23,581 nucleotides of DNA from Dehalococcoidia bacterium (GCA_028278465.1 JANQEF010000272.1:1-23581), one strand, 5' to 3'. Positions 1-7,373 are shown, counted from the stretch's first letter. Program-made: numbers and translations. Notes: a model not told the origin generated them from the sequence alone.

Positions 1-559
1 TTCCTTCCATGTGGAGCCAGCCGAAGCCCGGAAACCTCCGCCGGGCCTCGGAACATCTCGAAAGGAGCCGGTGATAGACGTCCTGGCTCACCCTTGACGC
101 CTCGCACAGGATGATCCAGACCGGCGACTCCATACCAAGACTGGTCGGGTCGAAGGCGGACTTGGTGCGAATGGTGAAGTGGCCATCGTTGCGGGAGCTC
201 CCTCGTGACGGAATGGGGATCCTTATCTCGCCGGGGTCGAGCCGCGATGTGAAGCTCACTCCCGGCCACAGCTTCTGGAGGTCGCTGCTGAGTGACCCGG
301 CGGGGTGCATGAATTCGGCGCGGGTCGCCTCGTAGTCCGCGGCCACGAGCCATGCCACGTGACCGGCGGCCTGTTCGCGGTAGCGTGAAAGGAACTCCAG
401 CGTGGCAAGCAGCCCCTTCATCGAGGCCGTACGCGACTTGCCTCCTCTGTAGCCGCCGGCCACGAGCTGAGTCAGGTGTGTGTCGTCGAGGATCTCTTTC
501 TGTGCCGGAGTGGGGTCGAAGCCCAGGATGTCGAAGATGTCTTCGCGAGTGAGTTTCAT
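1..559 (-). CDS. terL: Phage terminase large subunit, N-terminal part (runs off left edge)
   Basis: The minus-strand frame is open from ATG at 559 to the window edge, giving 186 residues with no stop. It reads as the ATPase domain of a phage DNA-packaging terminase large subunit, the motor that translocates DNA into proheads. A PTPAQ segment (residues 16-20) resembles the adenine-binding Q motif. AGGYRGGKS (34-42) is a Walker A P-loop. VWIILCEAS (147-155) sits where Walker B is expected, with Cys152 where Asp is usual and Glu153 retained. The nuclease domain would lie beyond the left edge. No Shine-Dalgarno is visible before the ATG, so a very short leader is possible. The gene diverges from the scaffold and capsid genes to its right, which is unusual because terL normally runs in the same direction. 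Family assignment rests on motifs and phage neighbours. Confidence 0.8.
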   Translation of the reverse strand, partial: MKLTREDIFDILGFDPTPAQKEILDDTHLTQLVAGGYRGGKSRTASMKGLLATLEFLSRYREQAAGHVAWLVAADYEATRAEFMHPAGSLSSDLQKLWPGVSFTSRLDPGEIRIPIPSRGSSRNDGHFTIRTKSAFDPTSLGMESPVWIILCEASRVSQDVYHRLLSRCSEARRRFPGFGWLHMEG

Positions 560-587
560 CGAGTAAGACTAAAGACTGTAGGGGTTC

Positions 588-604
588 AGGCGCCGCCGGC
601 GCCT
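588..604. repeat. Perfect 7-bp hairpin in the divergent phage intergenic region
   Basis: AGGCGCC and GGCGCCT flank a 3-nt spacer just upstream of the terminase start codon. The wider gap 560-836 between the divergent terminase and scaffold genes must hold both promoters. I see no convincing gene in it and no clear sigma-70 hexamer pair. The hairpin could be an operator or a 5' leader structure; its role is unknown. Confidence 0.4.
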
Positions 605-836
605 ATGCCATCGGGCCCACGATCTGAAATCCAGTCTAGGCATGGACGGTTCGATCTTCATGCGACGGGTCACCCTCGATGGCCGATGAGCGATCCGGAT
701 GTGACGCTACGTCCGGCCACCATCACACACCCTGACACCGCGCTTCATCGCCGCAGGACCCGTTCCTAGACTCGAATGAGGTCTGGGGCCGGTGAGCTAT
801 CGGCATCGGCCGAAAACCGGCGAGTGATGGGAGGCA

Positions 837-1721
837 GTGTTGGTATCTGAATCTGTGGTCAGCGATGTGCCAGGGAACACACCCGAAACGGCTCAAAAGG
901 GCCTCGACTTCGAGATCGTCGATGAGACCTCTGCGGAACAGGTCAAGCGGGAGCAGCGGCTCCTGGCGTCTGCTCCAGGGGACTCGCCGAAACCCGAACC
1001 TCGAGTCCAGTCAGAGCCGGACCCAGGCACGGACATCGAACCGCACGTCGAAGCTGAACCGGCATCAGAAAGCTCACCCGCGCCATCCGCAAGGCCCCAA
1101 GAGCCTCGAACGTACTCGCAGGCCGAGGTCTCGAAGATGCAGGCGGCATGGGCGAAACAGATCGACCAGGCCCGTCGGTCCGAATCGAGAGCTAATGAGC
1201 AGCTGCGCGGGTTCAACGTGGACGCAGCAGTGGAAGCGATGCTCAGGAGCCAGGAAGCCGAGCTGGCGTCGGAAGTCGGTGTCGAAAAAGCAAGCCGACT
1301 GGTCAGGTCACTGCAGAACACAGCGGCGGTCCGCAAGTCGATCGACACACAGCAGCAACTTCGCCGCTCCGAGGCCGGGCGAATGCGGGCGATTGAGCAG
1401 CGAGAGCGACAAGCTCGCTTCATCGTCGCGCAGTCGCTGGCAAAGGAGCACGGAGTTGCAGCCGACGACTTCGAACTGCTCGTCTCGGCCTCTACACCGA
1501 AGGCGATGCAGGGGCTGGCGCACAGGCTTGGAGGCGCAGGCAAGGCCGCCGTGCGGGACCGCGTGCCTCCGGAGACACCTCAGACCCAGCTCGAAAACGG
1601 CTATCACGCAGGTCCTCAGCCGGAAAACGCCGAGCGGCGGCTCGACCGCATCCGTGCCAAGCCGTCGTGGGAGTGGACCGAGGCGGACCTGCAATACATG
1701 AAGACAGGTGAAGTGAGGTAA
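837..1721 (+). CDS. Phage capsid scaffold-like protein
   Basis: The product is 294 residues. The N-terminal ~110 residues are acidic and rich in Pro, Glu and Ser, probably disordered. Residues ~95-210 are charged, Ala/Gln/Arg/Glu-rich and predicted to be helical or coiled-coil. The C-terminal tail contains a short basic stretch (RRLDRIRAKPSWEW). This composition, and the position 2 nt upstream of the major capsid gene, fit a phage scaffolding protein that guides prohead assembly and is then removed. The reading frame begins GTG (837) then TTG (840); GGGAGG at 829-834 is only 2 nt from the GTG but 5 nt from the TTG, so TTG at 840 may be the true start. No protease motif is apparent, so it does not look like a protease-scaffold fusion. 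Assignment is by composition and synteny, not a sequence signature. Confidence 0.65.
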   Translation: MLVSESVVSDVPGNTPETAQKGLDFEIVDETSAEQVKREQRLLASAPGDSPKPEPRVQSEPDPGTDIEPHVEAEPASESSPAPSARPQEPRTYSQAEVSKMQAAWAKQIDQARRSESRANEQLRGFNVDAAVEAMLRSQEAELASEVGVEKASRLVRSLQNTAAVRKSIDTQQQLRRSEAGRMRAIEQRERQARFIVAQSLAKEHGVAADDFELLVSASTPKAMQGLAHRLGGAGKAAVRDRVPPETPQTQLENGYHAGPQPENAERRLDRIRAKPSWEWTEADLQYMKTGEVR

Positions 1722-1723
1722 CC

Positions 1724-2629
1724 ATGGTTGAAACGGCGACGACGGGAAACCTTGCGCAGGCACAGAACACGATCATTCGCGAAGCGCGCTACACGCAGGA
1801 AGCGAACTCGCCCTCGTGGCAGCTGATCGAAAAGGTGCGGCTGCCGAAGGGCGCTTCGACGGTGCGGGTTCCGAAGGTCGGACAGTTCACGATCGCCGAC
1901 CTTGTCGATGGGACGACGATCAGCGCCGAGCAGTCGATAAACATGAGTTTGGTCGACCTGACCGCGACCGAGCGCGGTGCGAAGATCATCATCACCGACA
2001 AGCTTGCCAGGCAGCACGGCTCGACAGACGTGTTCCGCATGATCGGCAGGCAGTTCGGTGATGCCGCGGCTCGCAAGCAGGACCAGGACGTGCAGGCTCT
2101 CTATCCTGGCCTGAATGGCGGCGTTGCGTTCGGAGCTGCCGGGGCGACCTTCACGCTCTCGAACTTCGCGGCTACGATCGCCAAAGGGCTCGGTGGCGGC
2201 GCTTCATCGACCGACTCAGACGGCTCAGAGCCGTTCGATCCGGACTACGCGGTGCATCACCCGCACGCGGTCTTCCAGGTCGTTAAGTCGGCGACCGCTA
2301 TCGGCTCCGGCGCCAACCAGCGGATCAACGACCGCCAGGAGGAACAGCTGCTGAGACGGTTCTTCACCGGCATCGCATTCAACGGCGTCGACCTGTTCGA
2401 GTCGAAGAACCTGTTCGTCGATTCTTCGGGTGATGCCACCGGCGTGCTGGCGCAACGCGATGCGCTGATCGGCCTCACCAGCGTGGACTGGAGGACGGAG
2501 CGTGAGAGGGACGCGTCGCTGAGAGCGACAGAGGTCGTGTTCACATCGGACTATGGTGTGTTCGAGCTCGACGACACCCACGGCGCTCCGCTCCTGTACG
2601 ACGCTGTGGCTCCATCCGACGCGGCATAG
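1724..2629 (+). CDS. Phage major capsid protein
   Basis: The product is 301 residues and has the look of an HK97-fold major capsid protein. The N-terminal part carries a run typical of this group, with VRVPKVGQFTIADL and then an Ile/Ser-rich strand region. It continues through AKIIITDKLARQ and FRMIGRQFGDAAARKQDQDV, the helix with the Asp-rich turn seen in many capsid proteins. Residues ~110-160 are Gly/Ala/Ser-rich, followed by a mixed alpha/beta domain. ATG at 1724 lies 2 nt after the scaffold stop, so the two genes are surely one transcript and may be translationally coupled. It is followed at 2658-2688 by a strong hairpin. Portal and maturation protease genes are not found nearby. Capsid identity is from overall pattern and context; the specific capsid family cannot be named. 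Confidence 0.7.
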   Translation: MVETATTGNLAQAQNTIIREARYTQEANSPSWQLIEKVRLPKGASTVRVPKVGQFTIADLVDGTTISAEQSINMSLVDLTATERGAKIIITDKLARQHGSTDVFRMIGRQFGDAAARKQDQDVQALYPGLNGGVAFGAAGATFTLSNFAATIAKGLGGGASSTDSDGSEPFDPDYAVHHPHAVFQVVKSATAIGSGANQRINDRQEEQLLRRFFTGIAFNGVDLFESKNLFVDSSGDATGVLAQRDALIGLTSVDWRTERERDASLRATEVVFTSDYGVFELDDTHGAPLLYDAVAPSDAA

Positions 2630-2657
2630 GGCGACGGTTCGAAGATTTTGGACTGGC

Positions 2658-2688
2658 AAGCGGCGGCTCGAGTTTCGGGCCGCCGCTT
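2658..2688 (+). terminator. Strong hairpin after the capsid gene (possible terminator or processing site)
   Basis: AAGCGGCGGC (2658-2667) and GCCGCCGCTT (2679-2688) are perfect 10-bp inverted repeats with an 11-nt loop, 28 bp after the capsid stop. No U-run follows, so it is not a canonical Rho-independent terminator. It may attenuate read-through or stabilise the abundant capsid mRNA. Confidence 0.45.
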
Positions 2689-2713
2689 CAACGGGCAGGG
2701 ATGAGGTGAGGAG

Positions 2714-3109
2714 ATGCAGTTGCTGGCCACGGACAAGCAGGATCTGCTGGAGGCGCAGGGATTCGAGATCGCCGAGTTCACCGGGTTCGATCAACACTCG
2801 CTGCCGCTGTATGCGCACCGCGAGCTGGGTGACAAGAAACCGGGTGACGTGGTGATGCGGGTGCGAGTCGGCAACCCGGAGTCGCTCGATGACGGTGAGG
2901 CGACTTACCTTGCACGCAAGGCGTTCCACGGGATGTTTCCGTGGCAACCCGGCGCAGAGTGCTCACGCCGGACGTTTGTCGAGGTGAAGTTCTCGGAGAC
3001 GGGCGAGGCGATCCGGGAGGAAGGACAGGCGAAGGGTTGCAGGTGGTGCAGGAAGTCGAAAGCCGCAGGCAAGCGTGGATCGCGGGCAGCGCCGAAGGGT
3101 GCGGGCTAA
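2714..3109 (+). CDS. Uncharacterised small phage-region protein
   Basis: The product is 131 residues and I do not recognise it. The first ~100 residues look like a compact mixed domain (YARKAFHGMFPW-like aromatic patch at ~85-95). The C-terminal ~25 residues are strongly basic with a CRWC motif (CxxC near residues 114-117), which could bind metal or nucleic acid. GAGGTG at about 2704-2709 gives a good ribosome binding site for ATG 2714. It follows the capsid gene by 84 bp in the same direction, where many phages encode small head-completion or decoration proteins. That placement is only suggestive. It ends convergent with the zinc-finger gene at 3158; the 48-bp gap has a small stem (GTCCG/CGGAC, 3132-3145). 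Confidence 0.55.
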   Translation: MQLLATDKQDLLEAQGFEIAEFTGFDQHSLPLYAHRELGDKKPGDVVMRVRVGNPESLDDGEATYLARKAFHGMFPWQPGAECSRRTFVEVKFSETGEAIREEGQAKGCRWCRKSKAAGKRGSRAAPKGAG

Positions 3110-3157
3110 GTCCTGGTTCTTGCTTGAGTCGGTCCGGTTTCGGACGGACCATCTCCG

Positions 3158-3472
3158 CTAGATCTGTGCGCCCACGCCTTCCCGCTCCCTGTAGACGCTC
3201 TGCATCGCGGCCGCTGACCAGGCCAGGCGATCGCTTGCCGCCTCCAGAGACACCTCGACCTCGCTGAGAACTGTCGCCTGATCGCCATTCAGTTCAGCCG
3301 ACCACTCGGCGACCAGGTTCTTCTGCCGCTTCTCCCGCCGAACGATCCTCAGCTGTTTCACGTCGAAGCCGTGCGACTTCTGCAGGTGAAGCTGCATGTA
3401 GGTACGCCGGAACCGAACCGGGCACAGGAACGGTTCTTCGGTCTCACACAACCCGCAAACGATCAAGCGCAT
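3158..3472 (-). CDS. Small C2H2-like zinc-finger protein
   Basis: The product is 104 residues from ATG at 3472, preceded by GAGG 6 nt upstream; a GTG one codon earlier is in frame but too close to that site. Near the N-terminus, CGLC (CxxC) is followed 20 residues later by HLQKSH (HxxxxH), a C2H2-type metal-binding pattern. Residues 36-53 are highly basic. The rest is charged and probably helical. Small zinc fingers of this type are common in phages and in archaeal or bacterial DNA-binding proteins, so a nucleic-acid-binding role is likely but unproven. It is divergent from the FkbM methyltransferase; the shared intergenic region has an AT-rich island (about 3594-3620) in an otherwise GC-rich sequence, a plausible promoter zone. 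Confidence 0.6.
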   Translation of the reverse strand: MRLIVCGLCETEEPFLCPVRFRRTYMQLHLQKSHGFDVKQLRIVRREKRQKNLVAEWSAELNGDQATVLSEVEVSLEAASDRLAWSAAAMQSVYREREGVGAQI

Positions 3473-3718
3473 CACTCACCTCGCCCGATGCTCGCCGCCA
3501 CCGGCGAAACCCCGCTCGCGAACACGGCCGGCCATTCCGGCGCAGCCGTGCCGCGAGCCTCACCACCCCACATCCACTCCGCTCGGGAGCGCCATACTAG
3601 CACATATGTTCTATTAGTCCAACCACACTCGCCAGTCGGATGAGACATGCCGGACTTGATCTGCCAGACCCGGTCGCTGGAGCCTTGGGACGATGGACGC
3701 GTAGAGGAGGGTGACGGT

Positions 3719-4411
3719 GTGGACGTACGGCGTATCGACCTTGAGGGCGCTGATCTGCGCATCCGAGCGCAGGGCGACTGGCGTGGCTTCCGCTCGGGCG
3801 CCTGCGCGAAGGAGCCTGAAACCGCCGCATGGATCAAACGGGTCTGCGGCCACGGCAGTGTCTTTTTCGACGTCGGGGCGTGCGTCGGCAGCTACGCCCT
3901 GATCGCGGCGGCGCTCGGCTCAACCGTTCACGCTTTCGAGCCGGTGGCGGCTAACTACGCTGAGCTGCAGGCAAACACGTGGCTGAACGGTATGCACAGC
4001 CTCTCGGCATGGCCGGTCGCCTGCGCGAGCGAAGCGGGACCACTGAACATCAGCCTCTCCTCGACCTCACCGGGCGCGGCCAGCCACAGTGTTGGTTCCG
4101 TCAGTCCCGCCACTGGCTCCCGAGAGCCGAGGCTGATTCAGCGTGCAATCGGCGTTCGACTGGACGAATTCGTGAGGGACTTCCGGCTGCCGGATCCCAC
4201 CGACATCAAGCTGGACGTGGATGGCGGTGAGGTCGAAGCGCTCGAGGGAGCGAGATATACGCTGAGCCGAGTCAGATCGATGATGGTCGAGGTCAGCCCC
4301 GACACGGCGTCTTCAGTAGCTGCGATCCTGCAGGCGGCAGGACTGGAGCAGACCGGCTCATGGCCGAGATCGGGCAGGCAGAGCAACCACCTCTTCGAGC
4401 GGCCTGCCTGA
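3719..4411 (+). CDS. FkbM-family SAM-dependent methyltransferase
   Basis: This is a class I methyltransferase of the FkbM family, which usually O-methylates sugars or small-molecule hydroxyls using S-adenosylmethionine. Visible motifs are FFDVGACVGSYAL (motif I, SAM-binding glycine-rich loop), HAFEPVAANY (acidic end of strand 2, ribose binding) and DIKLDVDGGEVEALEGA, the family-typical KxDVxGxE block. I prefer GTG at 3719 (230 aa) because AGGAGG at 3705-3710 is ideally spaced. An in-frame ATG at 3647 (254 aa) has only a weak GGAT site. It lies between phage-type genes and tRNA-Leu and may be cargo of the element, for example a glycan or teichoic-acid modifier. The substrate cannot be read from sequence. 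Its stop is 20 bp from the convergent stop of the next gene. Confidence 0.85.
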   Translation: MDVRRIDLEGADLRIRAQGDWRGFRSGACAKEPETAAWIKRVCGHGSVFFDVGACVGSYALIAAALGSTVHAFEPVAANYAELQANTWLNGMHSLSAWPVACASEAGPLNISLSSTSPGAASHSVGSVSPATGSREPRLIQRAIGVRLDEFVRDFRLPDPTDIKLDVDGGEVEALEGARYTLSRVRSMMVEVSPDTASSVAAILQAAGLEQTGSWPRSGRQSNHLFERPA

Positions 4412-4431
4412 CCGGACGGGTGTTCGGGTCC

Positions 4432-4962
4432 TCAGGCTGCGTCAGCGATAGGAGCCGGAAACTCCAGGTCAGTTTCCCCGTCGGACGTACTCTCGATCCA
4501 GCGACAGGACACGAGCGCGCCCTGGCTTATGAGACGACCTACGTTCTCATCGAGACTTCTGCGAACACGCTCAGCGGTCGGCGGATCAAACCTGAATGCG
4601 ATCTCCGCCTCGTCCGGCCAGAACCAGAGGGAATCGCCATCATCCCCGAGGAAGAGGACCCCGGGCGATCTGCGCCTGCCTGAAGCCATCATGAATTCAT
4701 GCTTCATCCGAGTTCGCCGCGACCCTGGCAACTGGTGACCAAACGGTTCCCGGGAACCCGCAAACACGCGCCGGCCCACGATCTCATCCGACAGATCCGC
4801 CGACGCCATCCGGCAGCCGTCGAACCAGTCCGTTACCACGGAATAGCGAACCTCTACGGCCCCGAACCCTGAGATGTGTTCCCGCTCGTCCATGAGCACA
4901 GTCTTGCGTCGCCCGAGTCCAAACTCATGCGCGTCTGCCCGCAGAAACCACGTCCCAAACAC
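4432..4962 (-). CDS. Uncharacterised protein
   Basis: The product is 176 residues from GTG at 4962; an in-frame ATG at 4893 is an alternative. I do not recognise it. It looks soluble: no signal peptide or membrane segment, mixed alpha/beta, many Arg/Asp/Glu. Candidate structural elements are a hydrophobic strand pair GVLFLGDDGDSLWFW in the middle and a helical C-terminal part around residues 128-155 (ERVRRSLDENVGRLIS). Codon use and GC resemble the neighbours. It lies between the FkbM gene (convergent) and the coiled-coil gene (divergent), inside the presumed phage-derived block. Confidence 0.55.
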   Translation of the reverse strand: MFGTWFLRADAHEFGLGRRKTVLMDEREHISGFGAVEVRYSVVTDWFDGCRMASADLSDEIVGRRVFAGSREPFGHQLPGSRRTRMKHEFMMASGRRRSPGVLFLGDDGDSLWFWPDEAEIAFRFDPPTAERVRRSLDENVGRLISQGALVSCRWIESTSDGETDLEFPAPIADAA

Positions 4963-4993
4963 TTACTCTCGCGGCCGCACGGTGACACGGGTG

Positions 4994-5022
4994 TTGAACC
5001 GTAACCGGCCATCGGCGATAAA
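4994..5022 (+). promoter_or_regulatory. Candidate sigma-70 promoter for the coiled-coil gene
   Basis: TTGAAC (4994-4999) and GATAAA (5017-5022) each match four of six consensus positions and are separated by exactly 17 bp. Transcription would begin near 5029, just before the GTG at 5044 and ATG at 5062. Confidence 0.4.
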
Positions 5023-5043
5023 TGAGTCACGAGGTGTTGGCGA

Positions 5044-5445
5044 GTGGAAAGGCGGCGGTGGATGGCGATCCTGGCCTACCCGAAAGACCTGGTCATGATG
5101 CTCGGGCGCTGGCTGCGAGCGTGGCTGGAGGTCGGGCATCGCCTGGCACAGATCGAGCTTGAGCTGCGCGACCAGGCCGGAGTGCGGGAACAGGAGATCG
5201 AGCGCCTCGAAAAGGCCATCTCATCGGTCTCTGTCTCGTACGAAGCCGGTTTCAGCCAGATCAGGCAGCGTCTCGAGGAGATGGATCGACGCCACGGCCA
5301 GGAGATGACCAACCTGGACAGGGCGCTTCAGAGCCGGGTAGACGAGTGGGCGCGCCAGCTTTCCGCCCAGATGAATCAGCTGTACGCCGCCGTGGCTCGC
5401 AACCCGGTCGAGGTTGCGGCTGGCGGCAAGACCGGCGGCAGGTGA
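5044..5445 (+). CDS. Coiled-coil protein of unknown function
   Basis: The product is 133 residues from GTG 5044; ATG at 5062 (127 aa) is equally possible, with AAAGG 9 nt upstream. Residues ~10-30 are amphipathic and aromatic-rich (MLGRWLRAWLEVGHRL). Residues ~35-115 are a long charged heptad-like helix (EQEIERLEKAISSVS, RQRLEEMDRRH, LDRALQSRVDEW). The tail is Gly/Lys-rich. It is probably an oligomeric coiled coil. It is the last gene before tRNA-Leu, where integrases often sit, but it carries no recombinase motifs. Function is unknown. Confidence 0.6.
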   Translation: MERRRWMAILAYPKDLVMMLGRWLRAWLEVGHRLAQIELELRDQAGVREQEIERLEKAISSVSVSYEAGFSQIRQRLEEMDRRHGQEMTNLDRALQSRVDEWARQLSAQMNQLYAAVARNPVEVAAGGKTGGR

Positions 5446-5525
5446 GTTCCAACGCCCACCCCGCAACGACCTGTGGCACCACACGCTTGCGGCGTTCAAT
5501 TCGATGCCGCAGCGCGGTGAATGGC

Positions 5526-5614
5526 TGGTGCCGAGGGTGGGATTCGAACCCACATGCTCCCGTTGGGAACCGCGGGGTTTAAGCCCGCTGCGTATACCGT
5601 TCCGCCACCCCGGC
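5526..5614 (-). tRNA. tRNA-Leu (anticodon UAA)
   Basis: The minus strand folds as an 89-nt class II tRNA. The acceptor stem is GCCGGGG/CCTCGGC with one G-U pair; the anticodon stem GCGGG/CCCGC encloses the loop CTTAAAC, giving anticodon UAA. There is a long variable arm, a T arm with TTCGAAT loop, and an encoded CCA. Its 3' end faces the phage-derived block at 1-5445, the usual geometry for integration at a tRNA 3' end. I saw no second copy of the tRNA end in the window. TATCAT (minus strand, 5629-5634) could be its -10. Confidence 0.95.
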
Positions 5615-5690
5615 AGCGGTTTTCTGCAATGATATCCGGGCCAGCCATCCGGCCCGCATGTCGCATACCCAACACTCGCCACGCGCATCC

Positions 5691-6590
5691 ATGTCATCAG
5701 AAGCCAGCCAGCAACCGGCAATCGGAATCATCGGCGGCACAGGCCTATACGAGTTGCCGGGCTTCGAGTCGGCGCAATGGGTGACGGTCGAGAGCGCGTT
5801 CGGCGAGCCGTCAGACCAGCTGCTGATTGGCGAATACGCGGGCCACCGGCTCGTCTTCCTGCCGCGCCATGGCCGCGGTCACCGAATCCCGCCGAGCGAG
5901 ATCAACTACCGGGCGAACATCGAGGCGTTGAAGCGAGTGGGAGTGACTCGCATCGTCTCATTCAGCGCCGTTGGATCGCTGAGGGAGGAGCTGGAGCCGG
6001 GAACGTTCGTGCTTGTCGACCAGTACATCGACCGCACGTTCGCCCGCGAGAAGTCGTTCTTCGGTAGTGGCTTCGTCGCCCATGTCAGCATGGCTGATCC
6101 CATCTGCGCGACAACCTCGAAGTCACTGGCGGCCGGCGCAGACGAAGCGAACATTCGCTGCGTCAGCGGCGGCACATATGTCGTGATGGAGGGCCCGCAG
6201 TTCTCGTCGCGCGCCGAATCGGAGCTGCACCGTTCGTGGGGCGCAGACCTCATCGGCATGACCAACATGCCCGAGGCGAAGCTCGCACGCGAGGCCGAGA
6301 TCTGCTACTCGACCGTGGCGATGGTCACCGACTACGACTGCTGGCACGACGATCACGAGGACGTTTCGACGGCATCGGTCCTCGAGGTGCTGCGCGAGAA
6401 CTCGGAGCACGCGAAGAGCCTCGTCGCAGCGGCGGTCCCGATCATTGCGGGCCAGTCAACGCCGTGCGAATCGGGCTGTCACCGCGCGCTGGAACACGCT
6501 ATCGCGACCACGCCGGAACACCGCGACCCTGCGCTTGCCAGGCGTCTTTCGGTAGTCGCGGGAAGGGTCAGCGAGAACGCCGGCTGGTAA
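5691..6590 (+). CDS. mtnP: S-methyl-5'-thioadenosine phosphorylase
   Basis: The enzyme cleaves methylthioadenosine with phosphate to adenine and methylthioribose-1-phosphate, the first step of methionine salvage and the removal of a polyamine or AdoMet by-product. From ATG 5691 it has 299 residues, normal for the family. Motifs: IGIIGGTGLY (11-20), FLPRHGRGH (57-64, phosphate binding), VVMEGPQFSSRAES (164-177), and IGMTNMPEAKLAREAEICYSTVAM (188-211) followed by TDYDCW, whose Asp214/Asp216 correspond to the adenine-recognising aspartates of MTA phosphorylases. An ATG at 5658 would add 11 unconserved residues; neither start has a clear ribosome binding site. It is divergent from tRNA-Leu and convergent with the peroxiredoxin gene. 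Methylthioinosine or purine nucleoside phosphorylases are relatives, but the TDYDCW motif favours MTA. Confidence 0.93.
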   Translation: MSSEASQQPAIGIIGGTGLYELPGFESAQWVTVESAFGEPSDQLLIGEYAGHRLVFLPRHGRGHRIPPSEINYRANIEALKRVGVTRIVSFSAVGSLREELEPGTFVLVDQYIDRTFAREKSFFGSGFVAHVSMADPICATTSKSLAAGADEANIRCVSGGTYVVMEGPQFSSRAESELHRSWGADLIGMTNMPEAKLAREAEICYSTVAMVTDYDCWHDDHEDVSTASVLEVLRENSEHAKSLVAAAVPIIAGQSTPCESGCHRALEHAIATTPEHRDPALARRLSVVAGRVSENAGW

Positions 6591-6614
6591 GCGCCGCCAT
6601 GTCGCCGGACCTCG

Positions 6615-7247
6615 TTACTTGTTCGGCTGCGGCGTGATCCTGAGATACGGCCGCTGGCGGTCGATGCCCTTCGTGAAGGTTTTATCGGCCTCTTCATCCG
6701 TGACAGCCGGAAGCACCACAACGTCGTCGCCGTCCCGCCAGTTGGCAGGCGTCGCGACTTTGTAGTTGTCCGTGAGTTGAAGCGAGTCGATCACTCGCAG
6801 GATCTCGGCGAAGTTCCTGCCGGTCGACGCCGGGTAGGTCAGGGTCAGGCGCAGCGTCTTGTTCGGGTCGATGATGAAGACCGACCTCACCGTCATGTTC
6901 GTGCCATCGGCCTGGATCATCTCGTACTTCGTCGATACCGAGCGGTCTCCGTCCGCCAGGATCGGGAAGTTCATGCTGACGCTCTGCGTATCCTCGATGT
7001 CCTTGACCCAGCCGCCGTGGTTCGCCAGCTCGTCCACGCTCAGGCCGATCACCTTCACGTTTCGCCTGTCGAACTCGCCCTTCATACCGGCAACAGTACC
7101 CAGCTCCGTGGTGCATACCGGTGTGTAGTCGGCAGGGTGCGAGAACAGCACGCCCCAGCTGTCGCCAAGGAACTCGTACAGGTCGATCTTTCCGTCCGTC
7201 GATTCCTGCTGGAAGTTCGGAACCTTGTCTCCGAGTAGAAGCGCCAT
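6615..7247 (-). CDS. 1-Cys peroxiredoxin (Prx6-type)
   Basis: This thiol peroxidase reduces hydrogen peroxide and alkyl or lipid hydroperoxides in the cytosol. ATG at 7247 follows AAGGGG by about 7 nt, so the longer frame up to 7373 is not needed. The product has 210 residues. SHPADYTPVCTTEL contains the peroxidatic Cys45 in the TxxC context; no other cysteine is present, so it is a 1-Cys enzyme recycled by an external thiol. The C-terminal half (PANWRDGDDVVVLPAV, then GIDRQRPYLRIT) is the extended dimerisation domain typical of the Prx6 group rather than 2-Cys AhpC or BCP. It ends 24 bp from mtnP (convergent) and is divergent from the DGPF-domain gene. Confidence 0.95.
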   Translation of the reverse strand: MALLLGDKVPNFQQESTDGKIDLYEFLGDSWGVLFSHPADYTPVCTTELGTVAGMKGEFDRRNVKVIGLSVDELANHGGWVKDIEDTQSVSMNFPILADGDRSVSTKYEMIQADGTNMTVRSVFIIDPNKTLRLTLTYPASTGRNFAEILRVIDSLQLTDNYKVATPANWRDGDDVVVLPAVTDEEADKTFTKGIDRQRPYLRITPQPNK

Positions 7248-7342
7248 CGAAATCCCCTTGATGTGGTCGTTAGTTCTTGAGTCGTGTGGCGGGCAGCGAG
7301 CCCGGTTGACGTCCGCGCGCCGCCAGTTTTCGAGTGCACCGG

Positions 7343-7373
7343 AGTATACCGCCGGGCCGTTGCCCGCTGTCAT
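7343..7373 (-). promoter_or_regulatory. Candidate promoter of the peroxiredoxin gene
   Basis: On the minus strand, ATGACA (7373-7368) and TATACT (7348-7343) resemble the -35 and -10 boxes, each matching five of six positions, with a 19-bp spacer. This would give a leader of about 90 nt before ATG 7247. Confidence 0.4.

Noticed and set aside
476..769. Plus-strand frame in the divergent phage intergenic region
   Set aside because: Its first part lies antisense to terminase codons, the product is Pro/Arg/His-rich without pattern, and no ribosome binding site is present.
2225..2947. Minus-strand 240-codon frame across the capsid gene
   Set aside because: Runs through the end of the capsid gene and into the next gene, has no recognisable domain and no ribosome binding site; the plus-strand pair is better supported.
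5526..5614. Second copy of the tRNA-Leu 3' end in 1-5500 as an attachment site
   Set aside because: No matching direct repeat was found by eye; the similarity to the tRNA-Leu(GAG) end at 11442 is simple homology between leucine tRNAs.
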